The notes under the pieces are model-generated. The model was not told where the DNA came from. It did not search any database and was given only the letters and a program-made list of their open reading frames with translations. Shown piece after piece: positions 43,945 through 52,796 of a stretch of DNA of 64,000 bases (position 1 is the stretch's first letter; each line of letters begins with the position of its first letter). Source of the stretch: Zunongwangia mangrovi (GTDB lineage Bacteria > Bacteroidota > Bacteroidia > Flavobacteriales > Flavobacteriaceae); assembly GCF_900112105.1 (NCBI RefSeq), contig NZ_FOKV01000002.1, positions 1 through 64,000 of the forward strand, given 5' to 3'. Position numbers and translations under genes: made by a program.

Positions 43945-45990
43945 ATGGTGGATTTCGTAAACAAGCTATACAAAAATCAGGCGCTTTTTTACAAAGTTTT
44001 CTTATTCATACTAACGGCAGTTCTTATTGTTTATTTGCTTCCCAAGGGAGGAAAATTCAAATATGAAATTCCGAAGGGAAAGCCATGGCAACACGAAAGC
44101 CTGTATGCTCCATTCGATTTTGCGATTTTAAAATCTGATGAAGAATTAAGACTGGAGCGCGAAGAAATAGCCGCCAATAATATTCCTTATTACGAATACG
44201 ATCAGGACATTGCAGATAGGGTGAAGAATAGGGCGCTTCAGGAGATCAATGAAGTTTTTACCGATAGTGTGCTTGGTAATTATCGAAGTCTTATCACCAA
44301 TTTTGTCACTTCTAGATTAGATGAAATTTATCGCTATGGCCTTGCTCAGGAAAATGAGCAAATGGAGCCCGGCGATCTTATTTATTTGCGAAAAGGAAAC
44401 GAAGCTTTTGAGATTCCGTATAAAAATGTTTTCAAACAAGGAGAGATAAGAGATTACATTAATCAAAAGATCTATGATGCTAATTTAGACAGGTTTAGCA
44501 ATGATCTTTTAGAAGTTTTCTTTAATAGTATTTCACCTAATATGTTCTATGATAACGAGTTTACTGAGCGTGTTTTGCAAAGCAAACTTGATAATATTTC
44601 ATACACAAGAGGAAATATAGAACAGGGTAGCCGCGTGATCGCTAAAGGCGAAGTTGTAGAGGGTAACAAATATGATATTTTGCGTTCTCTTAAAGCTGAA
44701 TATGAATCTCAGGTTTGGAGTAAATCTAATTATAACTGGATAATTGTAGGTTATAGTGCATTGGTTGCCATGGCACTTTTAATGTTGTTACTGTTTATCC
44801 AAAAATACAGGCCAGCAATCTTCGAAAATAATGTGAAGATCACGTTCATATTTTTCAACATTATTTTTATGGTAATGCTTACCACTTTGGTGGTTAATTT
44901 TGATGTGAATTATGTGTATGTGGTGCCATTATGTATACTTCCGCTTAGTTTAAAAGCCTTCTTTGATGCGCGCCTGGGAATGTTTACGCATGTTATCACT
45001 GTTTTACTTCTAGGTTTTATCGTACCTAATAGTTACGAATATATGTTCCTTCAGATCATTGCAGGAATCGTTACTATTTTAACGATTTCAGAATTATATA
45101 AAAGAGCGAACCTTTTTATTTCCGTAGGGCAAATAACCCTGGTGTATATCATTAGTTATTTTGCTTTCACTATCATCCAAGAAGGGACTATAGATGATAT
45201 TAAATCTGAAGTTTTTCTTACGTTCTTACTCGGTGGTCTGGCAACTTTATTTGTGCAGCCATTGATCTATATTTATGAAAAAATCTTCGGAATGGTTTCA
45301 GATATGTCTTTACTGGAACTATCAGACACTAATAGTACATTGCTAAAAGAACTTTCAGAAAAAGCACCGGGAACTTTTCACCATTCTTTAAATGTTGCCA
45401 ATCTTGCTGAAGCTGCCGCCAACGAAATTAATGCCAATGCGATGTTAGTTAGGGTAGGAGCGCTTTACCATGATATAGGGAAAATGGAAAACCCAACTTA
45501 TTTTACCGAAAATCAAGTATCTTCGGTAAATTCACATGATGACCTTGCTCCACAAGAAAGTGCGCAAATTATCATCGATCACGTAATTAGAGGAATAGAA
45601 ATTGCCAGAAAAAATAATCTTCCAGATAGGGTGATCGACTTTATTAGAACGCATCATGGAACCAGCACGGTGTATTATTTCTTTATGAAAGCTAAGGAAG
45701 CCGATAGTGAAGTAGATCCAGATAATTTTAGATATCCGGGGCCAATTCCTTTTAGTAAGGAAACGGCAATTCTAATGATGTGTGATAGCGTAGAAGCAGC
45801 AAGTAAGAGTTTAAAAGAACCAACTTCCACGCTTATTGATGGTTTCGTAGAGAAGATCATTAATAAACAGATGGAAGAAGGTCAGTTTTTAAATGCGAAT
45901 ATTACGTTTAAAGAAATCCAGATGATAAAGAAAATTCTTAAGCGAAAACTTAAGAATATTTACCATCTAAGAATCGAATATCCAGAATAG
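43945..45990 (+). CDS. 7TM-HD phosphohydrolase, PgpH-like c-di-AMP phosphodiesterase
   Basis: From ATG 43945 the protein is 681 residues. It has one N-terminal membrane helix (ALFYKVFLFILTAVLIVYLLP), a large extracytoplasmic 7TMR-HDED domain (about 45-270), about seven membrane spans (270-470), and a cytoplasmic HD domain with FHHSLNVANLAEAAANEI and GALYHDIGKMENPTYF (His-Asp near 509). That is the domain order of PgpH, which hydrolyses cyclic di-AMP in Listeria; hydrolysis here is inferred. The frame runs open upstream to 43474, but that extra stretch is antisense to the thiolase gene. It converges on the Gre-like gene with 2 nt between. Confidence 0.9.
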   Translation: MVDFVNKLYKNQALFYKVFLFILTAVLIVYLLPKGGKFKYEIPKGKPWQHESLYAPFDFAILKSDEELRLEREEIAANNIPYYEYDQDIADRVKNRALQEINEVFTDSVLGNYRSLITNFVTSRLDEIYRYGLAQENEQMEPGDLIYLRKGNEAFEIPYKNVFKQGEIRDYINQKIYDANLDRFSNDLLEVFFNSISPNMFYDNEFTERVLQSKLDNISYTRGNIEQGSRVIAKGEVVEGNKYDILRSLKAEYESQVWSKSNYNWIIVGYSALVAMALLMLLLFIQKYRPAIFENNVKITFIFFNIIFMVMLTTLVVNFDVNYVYVVPLCILPLSLKAFFDARLGMFTHVITVLLLGFIVPNSYEYMFLQIIAGIVTILTISELYKRANLFISVGQITLVYIISYFAFTIIQEGTIDDIKSEVFLTFLLGGLATLFVQPLIYIYEKIFGMVSDMSLLELSDTNSTLLKELSEKAPGTFHHSLNVANLAEAAANEINANAMLVRVGALYHDIGKMENPTYFTENQVSSVNSHDDLAPQESAQIIIDHVIRGIEIARKNNLPDRVIDFIRTHHGTSTVYYFFMKAKEADSEVDPDNFRYPGPIPFSKETAILMMCDSVEAASKSLKEPTSTLIDGFVEKIINKQMEEGQFLNANITFKEIQMIKKILKRKLKNIYHLRIEYPE

Positions 45991-45992
45991 AT

Positions 45993-46442
45993 CTATTCGA
46001 TTCCTGTAATTTCCTGTTCATTATCATTAATGCTAAAAGTATCGCCTGCTTTTTTTCCTTCTAATTCCTTGTAAATAGGTGCTTTTGTAGAAATAGCGAA
46101 TATTTTACTGCCATCTTCCATACTAATCTCACCTAGTGCAACGGCGATAAAATAGTATTTGTCTTTGGTTTCTACCACGCTACCAAAGCCAATCCTTTCG
46201 TTTTTATGATCTGGATCTATTTTACTTAATTCTTCTTTTTGCTCTTGGGCTTCACTTAAATGCCCTGCATTTTTTTCAAAATCACTTAGCATTTCGCCTT
46301 TGTTATCTTCATCGTAATCGGTTTTAATATCGTTATTTTCCATAGACTCTCTAAGCTCGTCCATACGATTTTGATATTGATCGATCTTGTCGTTAATAGC
46401 GTCTAAACACTTGTAAAATAGTTCTTTTTTATTCGTTTTCAT
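45993..46442 (-). CDS. GreA/GreB C-terminal-domain-like protein
   Basis: From ATG 46442 the product is 149 residues. Residues 5-65 form a charged helical region (KELFYKCLDAINDKIDQYQNRMDELRESMENND). The C-terminal half (GFGSVVETKDKYYFIAVALGEISMEDGSKIFAISTKAPIYKELEGKKAGDTFSIND) resembles the FKBP-like domain that binds the RNA polymerase secondary channel in Gre factors. The acidic coiled-coil tip is not clearly formed, so cleavage stimulation is doubtful and it may be a Gnk/Rnk-like competitor. It has no cotranscribed neighbour. Confidence 0.75.
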   Translation of the reverse strand: MKTNKKELFYKCLDAINDKIDQYQNRMDELRESMENNDIKTDYDEDNKGEMLSDFEKNAGHLSEAQEQKEELSKIDPDHKNERIGFGSVVETKDKYYFIAVALGEISMEDGSKIFAISTKAPIYKELEGKKAGDTFSINDNEQEITGIE

Positions 46443-46626
46443 TTTCAATTTTTTAGTTGTTTGCTTAAAAATAAGCTTCTGTTTTTCTCTCTTATAATTA
46501 TTAGTAAAAGTTTAGTAAGCAATTAAGCTTGTATTTACAGTCTCATAAGTCTCATGTCTTATTTTAGTAATTTATAAGCCTTTAAACTTATTTTATATAA
46601 ATATTAGGTATTTGGCTTATATTTTT

Positions 46627-46634
46627 TATATTTG
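46627..46634 (+). promoter_or_regulatory. -7 element four bases before the SatD start
   Basis: TATATTTG matches TAnnTTTG and ends only 4 nt before the ATG at 46639. If used, transcription would start at or next to the start codon, giving a leaderless mRNA. Confidence 0.45.
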
Positions 46635-46638
46635 AAAT

Positions 46639-47301
46639 ATGATAGCAGTTCTAACAGCCGATTTAATTGATTCTTCTAAATACGAATCTGATTTCCTGGA
46701 AAAGGTAATTGTGACCTTACAGGAACAGTTCATTTATTTTGAAAAAAGTTTAGCTGAAAAAGCAAGCAATTTCAGTATTTATAGAGGAGATAGTTTTCAG
46801 GGCATCATCAATAGTCCTGAAAAAGCACTTTTATGCTCATTTTTATTGAAAACGGCGCTAAATAAATTAGAATCTGAAGCAAATTCGTCTATTGTTAAAG
46901 CCGATTTGAAACTTGCGATAGGAATTGGTAGTTTTGATCTTAAACGTGATGAAATTTCTGAAAGTAACGGTGAAGCTTTTCAGTTTTCGGGAAGAACTTT
47001 AGATGAAATGAAGTCTGGCTCTAGAAAATTAATGCTGAAAACATCGGATATCGATATAAATGCCGAGTTTGATACCAGTTTAGCACTTTTCGATTTTATT
47101 GCAGATCGTTGGAGTACCGCTTCTGCTGAAGTGATTTTCTATTTGCTTCAGGGTTTAAAGGAAAAAGAAATTGCCCAAATTGTGGGCATAAGTCAGAGTG
47201 CCGTTAATCAGCGTAAAAAAGCGGCCGGTTGGGATCCAATTTCAGTATTATTAAAACGTTTCGAAGAAAAAATTTCAGCAACATTTAAAGGAAATCAATG
47301 A
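46639..47301 (+). CDS. SatD-family protein with C-terminal helix-turn-helix
   Basis: The 220-residue protein begins MIAVLTADLIDSSKYESDFLEKVIVTLQ and has SIYRGDSFQGIINSPEKALLCSFLLKTAL and LAIGIGSF, the SatD family pattern; the fold recalls nucleotide-cyclase-like alpha/beta domains but I cannot confirm this. Residues 150-205 end in a sigma-region-4-like helix-turn-helix (GLKEKEIAQIVGISQSAVNQRKKAAGW), so it probably binds DNA. Its last four bases overlap the start of the DUF3307 gene. The pair recurs in other bacteria without a defined role. Confidence 0.75.
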   Translation: MIAVLTADLIDSSKYESDFLEKVIVTLQEQFIYFEKSLAEKASNFSIYRGDSFQGIINSPEKALLCSFLLKTALNKLESEANSSIVKADLKLAIGIGSFDLKRDEISESNGEAFQFSGRTLDEMKSGSRKLMLKTSDIDINAEFDTSLALFDFIADRWSTASAEVIFYLLQGLKEKEIAQIVGISQSAVNQRKKAAGWDPISVLLKRFEEKISATFKGNQ

Positions 47302-48017
47302 TTTTTCTACAACTTTTCTTAGCACATATTCTTACCGATTTTGTTTTTCAAACTTCAAAATGGGTAAAGCAGAAACAAAAGAAAAGATCTAAATCTGTTT
47401 TCCTTTACATTCACGCTTTTTTAGCCGGGTTTTTTTCTTATTTACTTTTAAGAGACTGGGATCAAATTCTTGTTCCCGTTTTTATAAGTTTCACTCATTT
47501 TTTTATCGATTTATGGAAGCTAAATCAAAAGAAAGATAATCTGAAGTATTTTTTGCTCGACCAGTTTTTTCATCTTTTAGGGATCTTTTTAGCCTGGTTA
47601 TATTTAAGTTCAAGTTTCGATAAAATTGGTCCGGGATTTATCGATTTACTGGATTCTAACATATTTCTCGCTATTTTGATAGCATATTTGCTTGTGATTT
47701 TTCCCGTGGGATTTATTATTGGCAAGGCCACAGAAAAATGGCACGAAGAGATCTTAAAAAACACCAAAGAGCCGTTAAGCCTAAAAGCTGCAGGCCGTTA
47801 TATCGGAATATTTGAGCGTATCTTAGTGCTTACATTTATCCTAACCGATAATTTTTCGGCCATTGGATTTCTTATCGCGGCGAAATCTATTTTAAGATTT
47901 GCAGACAAAAATGAAGCAAGTGCCCGCAAGCAAACAGAATATGTGCTTATTGGGACACTTATGAGCTTTTCTATCACGATAATCATCGGACTTTTAGTAC
48001 GCCATATCGCGTTCTAA
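47298..48017 (+). CDS. DUF3307-family membrane protein
   Basis: The 239-residue integral membrane protein starts MIFLQLFLAHILTDFVFQTSKWVKQKQKKRS, the DUF3307 signature (an L-x-A-H-x-L-x-D-F-x-x-Q motif), and has FISFTHFFIDLWKL as a second polar-in-membrane histidine/aspartate pattern. About six helices are predicted. The conserved HxxxD and HFxxD residues inside helices suggest a metal- or proton-linked activity, but none is known. The start overlaps the SatD gene by four bases. The 3' end overlaps the convergent 47994-48401 gene by 24 bp. Confidence 0.82.
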   Translation: MIFLQLFLAHILTDFVFQTSKWVKQKQKKRSKSVFLYIHAFLAGFFSYLLLRDWDQILVPVFISFTHFFIDLWKLNQKKDNLKYFLLDQFFHLLGIFLAWLYLSSSFDKIGPGFIDLLDSNIFLAILIAYLLVIFPVGFIIGKATEKWHEEILKNTKEPLSLKAAGRYIGIFERILVLTFILTDNFSAIGFLIAAKSILRFADKNEASARKQTEYVLIGTLMSFSITIIIGLLVRHIAF

Positions 48018-48401
48018 AAGCTGAATATTATCCTGTAATCTTCGTTTAACCAAATTCATCATTCGTTTGTTTAATGCTGAAGAATTTTCGATATACGTGC
48101 GATATTCTTCAACAGTAAATTGCCCTATGACCATTCCTTTCAAGCTATTTCTGAATTTTATATCACGCTGAATTGCATTTTCGATATAGACCAGGCGTTT
48201 TTCAATACCCAGTTCATAAAACGCATTTTTGTGTTTCGTAATGTAGTTTCTAAATGCTTCTACTAATAAGTCGTTTTGAAGTTTAACAATAGGCCTAAGA
48301 GTTCCGTTTTGGAATTTCTCGTCTGAACTCATGTTCTCTGAAATCTTAGCTGATGGGATTTCTGGCCTTAATTGAAGTAATTGGTGATCACGTGGATTCA
48401 T
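47994..48401 (-). CDS. conserved hypothetical cytoplasmic protein
   Basis: The 135-residue helical protein (MNPRDHQLLQLRPEIPSAKISENMSSDEKFQNGTLRPIVKLQNDLLVEAFRNYITKHKNAFYEL) has no motif I can name. The middle and C-terminal portions (KRLVYIENAIQRDIKFRNSLKGMVIGQFTVEEYRTYIENSSALNKRMMNLVKRRL) look like a compact helical bundle. Such proteins are often labelled glyoxalase in Flavobacteriaceae, but I see no metal-binding pattern of that family. It converges on and overlaps the DUF3307 gene by 24 bp. Confidence 0.65.
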   Translation of the reverse strand: MNPRDHQLLQLRPEIPSAKISENMSSDEKFQNGTLRPIVKLQNDLLVEAFRNYITKHKNAFYELGIEKRLVYIENAIQRDIKFRNSLKGMVIGQFTVEEYRTYIENSSALNKRMMNLVKRRLQDNIQLLERDMAY

Positions 48402-48702
48402 AATAAAGGCGTTTGCTCTAAAATACTAATAAATAGTATGCATTACCTTAACCTGAAAATTACTTGTAAACTGGTTATAAACAATTAACAAAAATAGTAA
48501 ACTACAATAGCTAATATTGGACAAATTTCTGCTATATTCTTTCTGAAACATTTAAAAAACTTAAAAAGCTGAATGTTCAAATTCGATGATTATCGATGCT
48601 TTTTTGGATGGATATAAATAAGATCGTGCGTTAAATTCCTCTTAATCGTTTCAACTTGCCAATAGCTCTTGTTACCTTTAAGATTGAACAAAAAATGATG
48701 TT
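48402..48702. other. intergenic region without recognised content
   Basis: About 300 AT-rich bases separate the divergent helical-protein gene and the aldehyde dehydrogenase. I see no gene, RNA or stable hairpin. A TAATATTG element near 48513 is one mismatch from the -7 consensus but lies far from either start. Confidence 0.35.
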
Positions 48703-50061
48703 ATGATGACTTCAAAAAACCCATATAATGGGGAAATAATCGAAGAATTTAAGGAATATACCAAGGAGGAAGTAAATAAAGCTATAGAAAAAGCAGACGA
48801 GCGTTTTAAAAGCTGGCGAAAAGTAAGTTTTTCAGAAAAAAGTAAGCTTTTAAATAATGCTGCAAAAGAACTTCGTAAAAATCAAAGATCTTATGCTAAA
48901 GATATGACCAAAGAAATGGGGAAACCTATTTCACAGTCTTTAGCTGAAATTGAAAAATGCGCCTGGGTTTGCGAATATTATGCTGAAAATGCCGAAGATC
49001 ACCTTCAAAATGAAATGATCGAAACCGATGCCCAGAAAAGTTATGTAAGCTACGAGCCATTAGGAGTGGTTTTAGCCATAATGCCCTGGAATTATCCATT
49101 CTGGCAAGTGTTTAGATTTGCCGCTCCTGCGCTTATGGCTGGGAATATAGGGGTCTTAAAACACGCCAGTAATGTTATGCGTTCTGCACAAAACATTCAG
49201 AAGGTATTTGAAAATGCCGGTTTTCCTGAAGCTTGTTTTCAAAATTTAGTGATCTCAAGTAGCAAAATAGATGACATCTTAAAAGATAAACGCGTAAAAG
49301 CTGTTACGCTTACAGGAAGCAAACCTGCAGGAAGTGCGGTTGCAGCCACCGCTGGGAGCGAAATTAAAAAGTCGGTTTTAGAACTTGGGGGAAGCAATGC
49401 CTTAGTGGTTTTTAAAGATGCAAATATTGCTGAGACCGTAAAAACCTGTGTCCAGGCCAGATTCCAAAATACAGGCCAAAGTTGTATCGCTGGGAAACGC
49501 TTGTTACTTCACGAAAGTATTGAGGAAGAATTTATGCAAGAATTTTTGAAACAGGCACGCGAATTAAAAAGCGGTGATCCTATGGACGAAGATACTTATA
49601 TAGGAACTTTAGCCCGTGAAGATCTTGCCGAAGATTTAGAAAAACAAGTAAATGAATCCGTTAAACAAGGAGCGAAAGTGATCCTGGGTGGCAAACGGGA
49701 CAAAGCATATTTTGAACCAACCATTTTAACCAATGTGACTAAAGAAATGGCTGTTTTTACTGAAGAAACTTTTGGTCCTGTGATTTCAGTTACCACATTT
49801 AAAGAGAGTCAGGAAGCTATAGATCTGGTAAATTATTCAGATTTTGGTTTGGGAGTTTCTATCTTTACAGAAGATTTTGATTTCGCTGAAGAAATAGTAC
49901 CAGAGTTTGAAGATGGCGCCGTTTTTATAAACGAACTGGTGAAAAGTGATCCAAGACTACCTTTTGGTGGAACTAAGATTTCTGGCTATGGTAGAGAACT
50001 TTCTTCACACGGAATTCAGGAGTTTGTGAATAGAAAAACAGTGTATTTCAACAAATATTAA
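48703..50061 (+). CDS. gabD: NAD(P)-dependent succinate-semialdehyde dehydrogenase-type aldehyde dehydrogenase
   Basis: The 452-residue enzyme has PWNYPFWQVFR, the coenzyme loop TGSKPAGSAVAATAGSEIKKSVLELGGSNALVVF (catalytic glutamate in ELGG) and RFQNTGQSCIAGKRLL with the nucleophilic cysteine near 261, then EETFGPV and PFGGTKISGYGREL. It fits the short succinate-semialdehyde dehydrogenases (about 450 residues) that oxidise the semialdehyde to succinate; other aldehydes remain possible. It leads a likely operon with the DUF72 gene (15-nt gap) and Nudix gene (4-nt gap). The first two codons are both ATG. Confidence 0.9.
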   Translation: MMTSKNPYNGEIIEEFKEYTKEEVNKAIEKADERFKSWRKVSFSEKSKLLNNAAKELRKNQRSYAKDMTKEMGKPISQSLAEIEKCAWVCEYYAENAEDHLQNEMIETDAQKSYVSYEPLGVVLAIMPWNYPFWQVFRFAAPALMAGNIGVLKHASNVMRSAQNIQKVFENAGFPEACFQNLVISSSKIDDILKDKRVKAVTLTGSKPAGSAVAATAGSEIKKSVLELGGSNALVVFKDANIAETVKTCVQARFQNTGQSCIAGKRLLLHESIEEEFMQEFLKQARELKSGDPMDEDTYIGTLAREDLAEDLEKQVNESVKQGAKVILGGKRDKAYFEPTILTNVTKEMAVFTEETFGPVISVTTFKESQEAIDLVNYSDFGLGVSIFTEDFDFAEEIVPEFEDGAVFINELVKSDPRLPFGGTKISGYGRELSSHGIQEFVNRKTVYFNKY

Positions 50062-50076
50062 TTTAAATTCAAATTC

Positions 50077-50958
50077 ATGAAATTTGGAAAAGTTGACGAT
50101 CCGGGAAGCATAGATTTCACACTTCCTCCAGACCACCCTCAAACCAAAGAGGTATTAAATAAAGAAAAAGCATCTAGTTTTAAAAATGTAAGAATTGGTT
50201 GCGCAAAATGGAATCGCCAGGATCTTAAGAATTTTTATCCTAGAGGAACAAAAGACGAGTTGACCTATTATGCAACTCAGTTTAACGCCATTGAACTTAA
50301 TGCTTCTTTTTATCGAATTTTTCCAGATTCTCAATTCGAAACCTGGTACGGGAAGGCGAGTGATGATTTTCAGTTTTCTCCAAAAGTTCCACGAATTATC
50401 AGTCATATAAAGCGCTTAAACGATACTGAAACTTTAGTTGACGATGTAGTTGCGAATATGTTACCATTAAAGGAAAAACTGGGATGTTGTTTTTTACAAA
50501 TGCCAGATAATTTTATGCCGAAGTGGGTGGAGCGTTTAGAGCCATTCTTTAAGCATTGGCCAAAAGAAATTCCGCTTGCGGTAGAACTTCGCCATACAGA
50601 TTGGCACAATGACGAAGCTGTTGCGAAAGAACTGAACGATTTATTGCTGAAATATAATTTGTCTAGCGTAATTGTAGATTCTGCGGGTAGACGTGATCTT
50701 TTGCACATGCGTCTAACGAACGCTACTGCTTTTATTCGTTATAATGGTGCAAATCATCCTTCAGATTATGCGAGGTTAGATGATTGGTTAGATCGAATAG
50801 GAGAGTGGTACGAGCAGGGATTAAAACAATTGTACTTTTATGTACATCAAAATTTAGAGGAAGCTTCGCCATTACTTTCAGCCTATTTTATTGAAAAATT
50901 CAATAAGAAATTTGGAACCGATATCGTGATTCCTAAAACATTACCACCAAAAAAATAA
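50077..50958 (+). CDS. DUF72-family TIM-barrel-like protein
   Basis: The 293-residue protein has the DUF72 pattern VRIGCAKWNRQDLKNFYPRG, FNAIELNASFYRIFPDSQFETWYGKASDDFQFSPKVPRIISHIKRL, LGCCFLQMPDNFMPKW, LAVELRHTDW and LHMRLTNATAFIRYNG, ending with YEQGLKQLYFYVHQN. The family (also YecE) has no proven activity, though the fold is a barrel with conserved acidic and aromatic residues. Its place between the dehydrogenase and a Nudix hydrolase, with short gaps, suggests coexpression only. Confidence 0.88.
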   Translation: MKFGKVDDPGSIDFTLPPDHPQTKEVLNKEKASSFKNVRIGCAKWNRQDLKNFYPRGTKDELTYYATQFNAIELNASFYRIFPDSQFETWYGKASDDFQFSPKVPRIISHIKRLNDTETLVDDVVANMLPLKEKLGCCFLQMPDNFMPKWVERLEPFFKHWPKEIPLAVELRHTDWHNDEAVAKELNDLLLKYNLSSVIVDSAGRRDLLHMRLTNATAFIRYNGANHPSDYARLDDWLDRIGEWYEQGLKQLYFYVHQNLEEASPLLSAYFIEKFNKKFGTDIVIPKTLPPKK

Positions 50959-50962
50959 CAGT

Positions 50963-51373
50963 ATGCATGCAGAAATAGCAGTTACCGTAGATAGCGTAGT
51001 TTTGTGTAAATTCAAAAACAGATTTAAGATCGTTTTGGTAAAGCGCAAGAATGACCCGTTTAAAAATCAGTGGGCTTTGCCTGGTGGATTTGTAGAACAG
51101 GAAGAAGATCTTCCTGATGCTGCTAAAAGAGAACTTAAAGAAGAAACAGGCTTAGGTGTTAAAAAAAATGAACAGATCGGTACTTTTGGTACGCCCGGCA
51201 GAGACCCAAGAGGCCGAACAATTTCCGTTGTCTATTTAAGTTTGATCGAACATGAAGAAAAACTAAATGCTGCAGATGATGCTGCTGAAGCTGACTGGTT
51301 CGACATTGATAATTTGCCAGATTTGGCATTCGATCATTCTGAAATTATAAAAACAGCAAACCAATATTTATAA
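50963..51373 (+). CDS. Nudix hydrolase
   Basis: The 136-residue protein contains a full Nudix box, GGFVEQEEDLPDAAKRELKEETGL (about 43-66), matching GX5EX7REUXEEXGU in register. Following it is a proline-containing segment (FGTPGRDPRGRTISVVYLSLI) typical of ADP-ribose pyrophosphatase-like members. It hydrolyses a nucleoside diphosphate linked to another group; the substrate is unproven. It begins 4 nt after the DUF72 stop. No signal peptide. Confidence 0.92.
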   Translation: MHAEIAVTVDSVVLCKFKNRFKIVLVKRKNDPFKNQWALPGGFVEQEEDLPDAAKRELKEETGLGVKKNEQIGTFGTPGRDPRGRTISVVYLSLIEHEEKLNAADDAAEADWFDIDNLPDLAFDHSEIIKTANQYL

Positions 51374-51481
51374 TCTCGTAAAAGCTAAAATTAGCAATAT
51401 TCTAATCCTATTTAGGTATTAAATTTCAAGATTAATTGCTGTATTTTAGCATCTCTTTTCTGCTTAATTTTAAAATAAAAA

Positions 51482-51874
51482 ATGAATTTTCATACAAGAA
51501 AGTGGATCAAACCACAAGATCTAAATCCTAACCAAACTTTATTTGGAGGTCGTCTCTTAGAATGGATCGACGAAGAATGTGCACTCTACAGTATTATTCA
51601 GCTCGAAAACCCAAAGACAGTTACCAAATACATGAGTGAAATCGATTTTCGTAGCTCTGCAAAACAGGGTGATATTATCGAAATTGGAATCGAAGTTGTA
51701 AAATTTGGATCGGCATCTTTAACACTTAAATGTGAAGTAAGAAATAAGATGACCAGAGAAACGATCATTACCGTAGATAAAATTGTGATGGTAGCCCTTG
51801 ATGAAAACGGGAAACCTAAACCACACGGAAAAACTAAAGTAGAATTTGTAAAAGATCGATTAGAGGATAAATAA
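51482..51874 (+). CDS. acyl-CoA thioesterase, hotdog fold
   Basis: The 130-residue protein shows the YciA/BFIT-type hotdog pattern: LNPNQTLFGGRLLEWIDEECALYSI (conserved glycines and acidic residue of the helix), KYMSEIDFRSSAKQGDIIEIGIEVVKFGSASLTLKCEVRNKMTRE and IITVDKIVMVALDENGKPKPHGK. Such enzymes hydrolyse acyl-CoA thioesters in the cytoplasm. Chain-length preference cannot be inferred. It converges on the MscS gene with 3 nt between the stops. Confidence 0.9.
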   Translation: MNFHTRKWIKPQDLNPNQTLFGGRLLEWIDEECALYSIIQLENPKTVTKYMSEIDFRSSAKQGDIIEIGIEVVKFGSASLTLKCEVRNKMTRETIITVDKIVMVALDENGKPKPHGKTKVEFVKDRLEDK

Positions 51875-51877
51875 ACC

Positions 51878-52789
51878 TTAATCTTTTTTGAGAACATCTT
51901 GAGCCAGTCGTACAGGAAATTCTTTTTCGCCACCATAAAGCTTGATTTCCTGTATATCGGCAGGCATATAAAAGCCATGATCTTCTAAGGCTTCCTTGAT
52001 CGTTCTAACGACATTCCCTTTGGTGATCAAGGCCATTTTTCTAAAATCTGTAGTATCTACCCAGAAGAAAACCTTTAAGTTTACGGTACTTGTGGCTAAT
52101 TCATCTTCAATCACAAAATTTTCATGTGTTTCGTCTGAGATTACGGTAGGCTCTTTTTGTAAGGTTTCCATTACTACTTTTTTAGCCGCATCGATATTAT
52201 CTTCATAAGCGATACCGATAATAAAATCCCACCTAAAAAAGCCGTCTTCGGTATAATTTGTTACAGGTTTTGTGAGGACATCACTATTCGGGATATAAAC
52301 ATCTTTACCATCAAAAGTCTTCAATTTTGTATATCTGAATTCTAATGCTTTTACCTTCCCGAAATTAGCGCCAATTTCTACTGTGTCGTTTACATTAAAT
52401 GGTCGGTTAAAAGCTAGAATAATTCCTGAAATAAAATTTTCACCAATATCTTTAAAAGCGAAACCTAAAATCAAAGCACTGGCACCAGCGGCAGTGAAAA
52501 TTCCGGTTGCTATCGCACCAAGTCCGGCAGCTTTTAAACCAAGAATAATAGCGATCACAATAATGATAAATTTGATCGCCTTACCCAAAAACCGACTCAT
52601 AAGCGGATCCTGAGTTCTTTTGGAGATCCTTTTAGTTAAGAAATTACCGATAGCCGAACCAATTAAAACACCAAGAATGATAAGTAACAGCCCGAAGCCT
52701 ATACCCGGTAATTGTTCTACAAAATTATCGTAATAATTATTGGTAGCTTCAGCAATATGTTCAATTTGGTTGGTGTCCTGAAAACTCAT
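51878..52789 (-). CDS. MscS-family mechanosensitive channel, small type
   Basis: The 303-residue channel has three membrane helices (about 28-50, 70-92 and 95-120). The pore-lining third helix with GLGAIATGIFTAAGASALILGFAFKDIGENFISGIIL contains the Ala/Gly packing pattern of MscS. The cytoplasmic part holds VNDTVEIGANFGKVKALEFRYTKLKTFDGKDVYIPNSDVLTKPVTNYTEDG, the MscS middle beta domain. It opens under membrane tension to release solutes after osmotic downshock. It ends the cluster after the phosphatase gene (7-nt gap). Confidence 0.9.
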   Translation of the reverse strand: MSFQDTNQIEHIAEATNNYYDNFVEQLPGIGFGLLLIILGVLIGSAIGNFLTKRISKRTQDPLMSRFLGKAIKFIIIVIAIILGLKAAGLGAIATGIFTAAGASALILGFAFKDIGENFISGIILAFNRPFNVNDTVEIGANFGKVKALEFRYTKLKTFDGKDVYIPNSDVLTKPVTNYTEDGFFRWDFIIGIAYEDNIDAAKKVVMETLQKEPTVISDETHENFVIEDELATSTVNLKVFFWVDTTDFRKMALITKGNVVRTIKEALEDHGFYMPADIQEIKLYGGEKEFPVRLAQDVLKKD

Positions 52790-52796
52790 TTACTAT

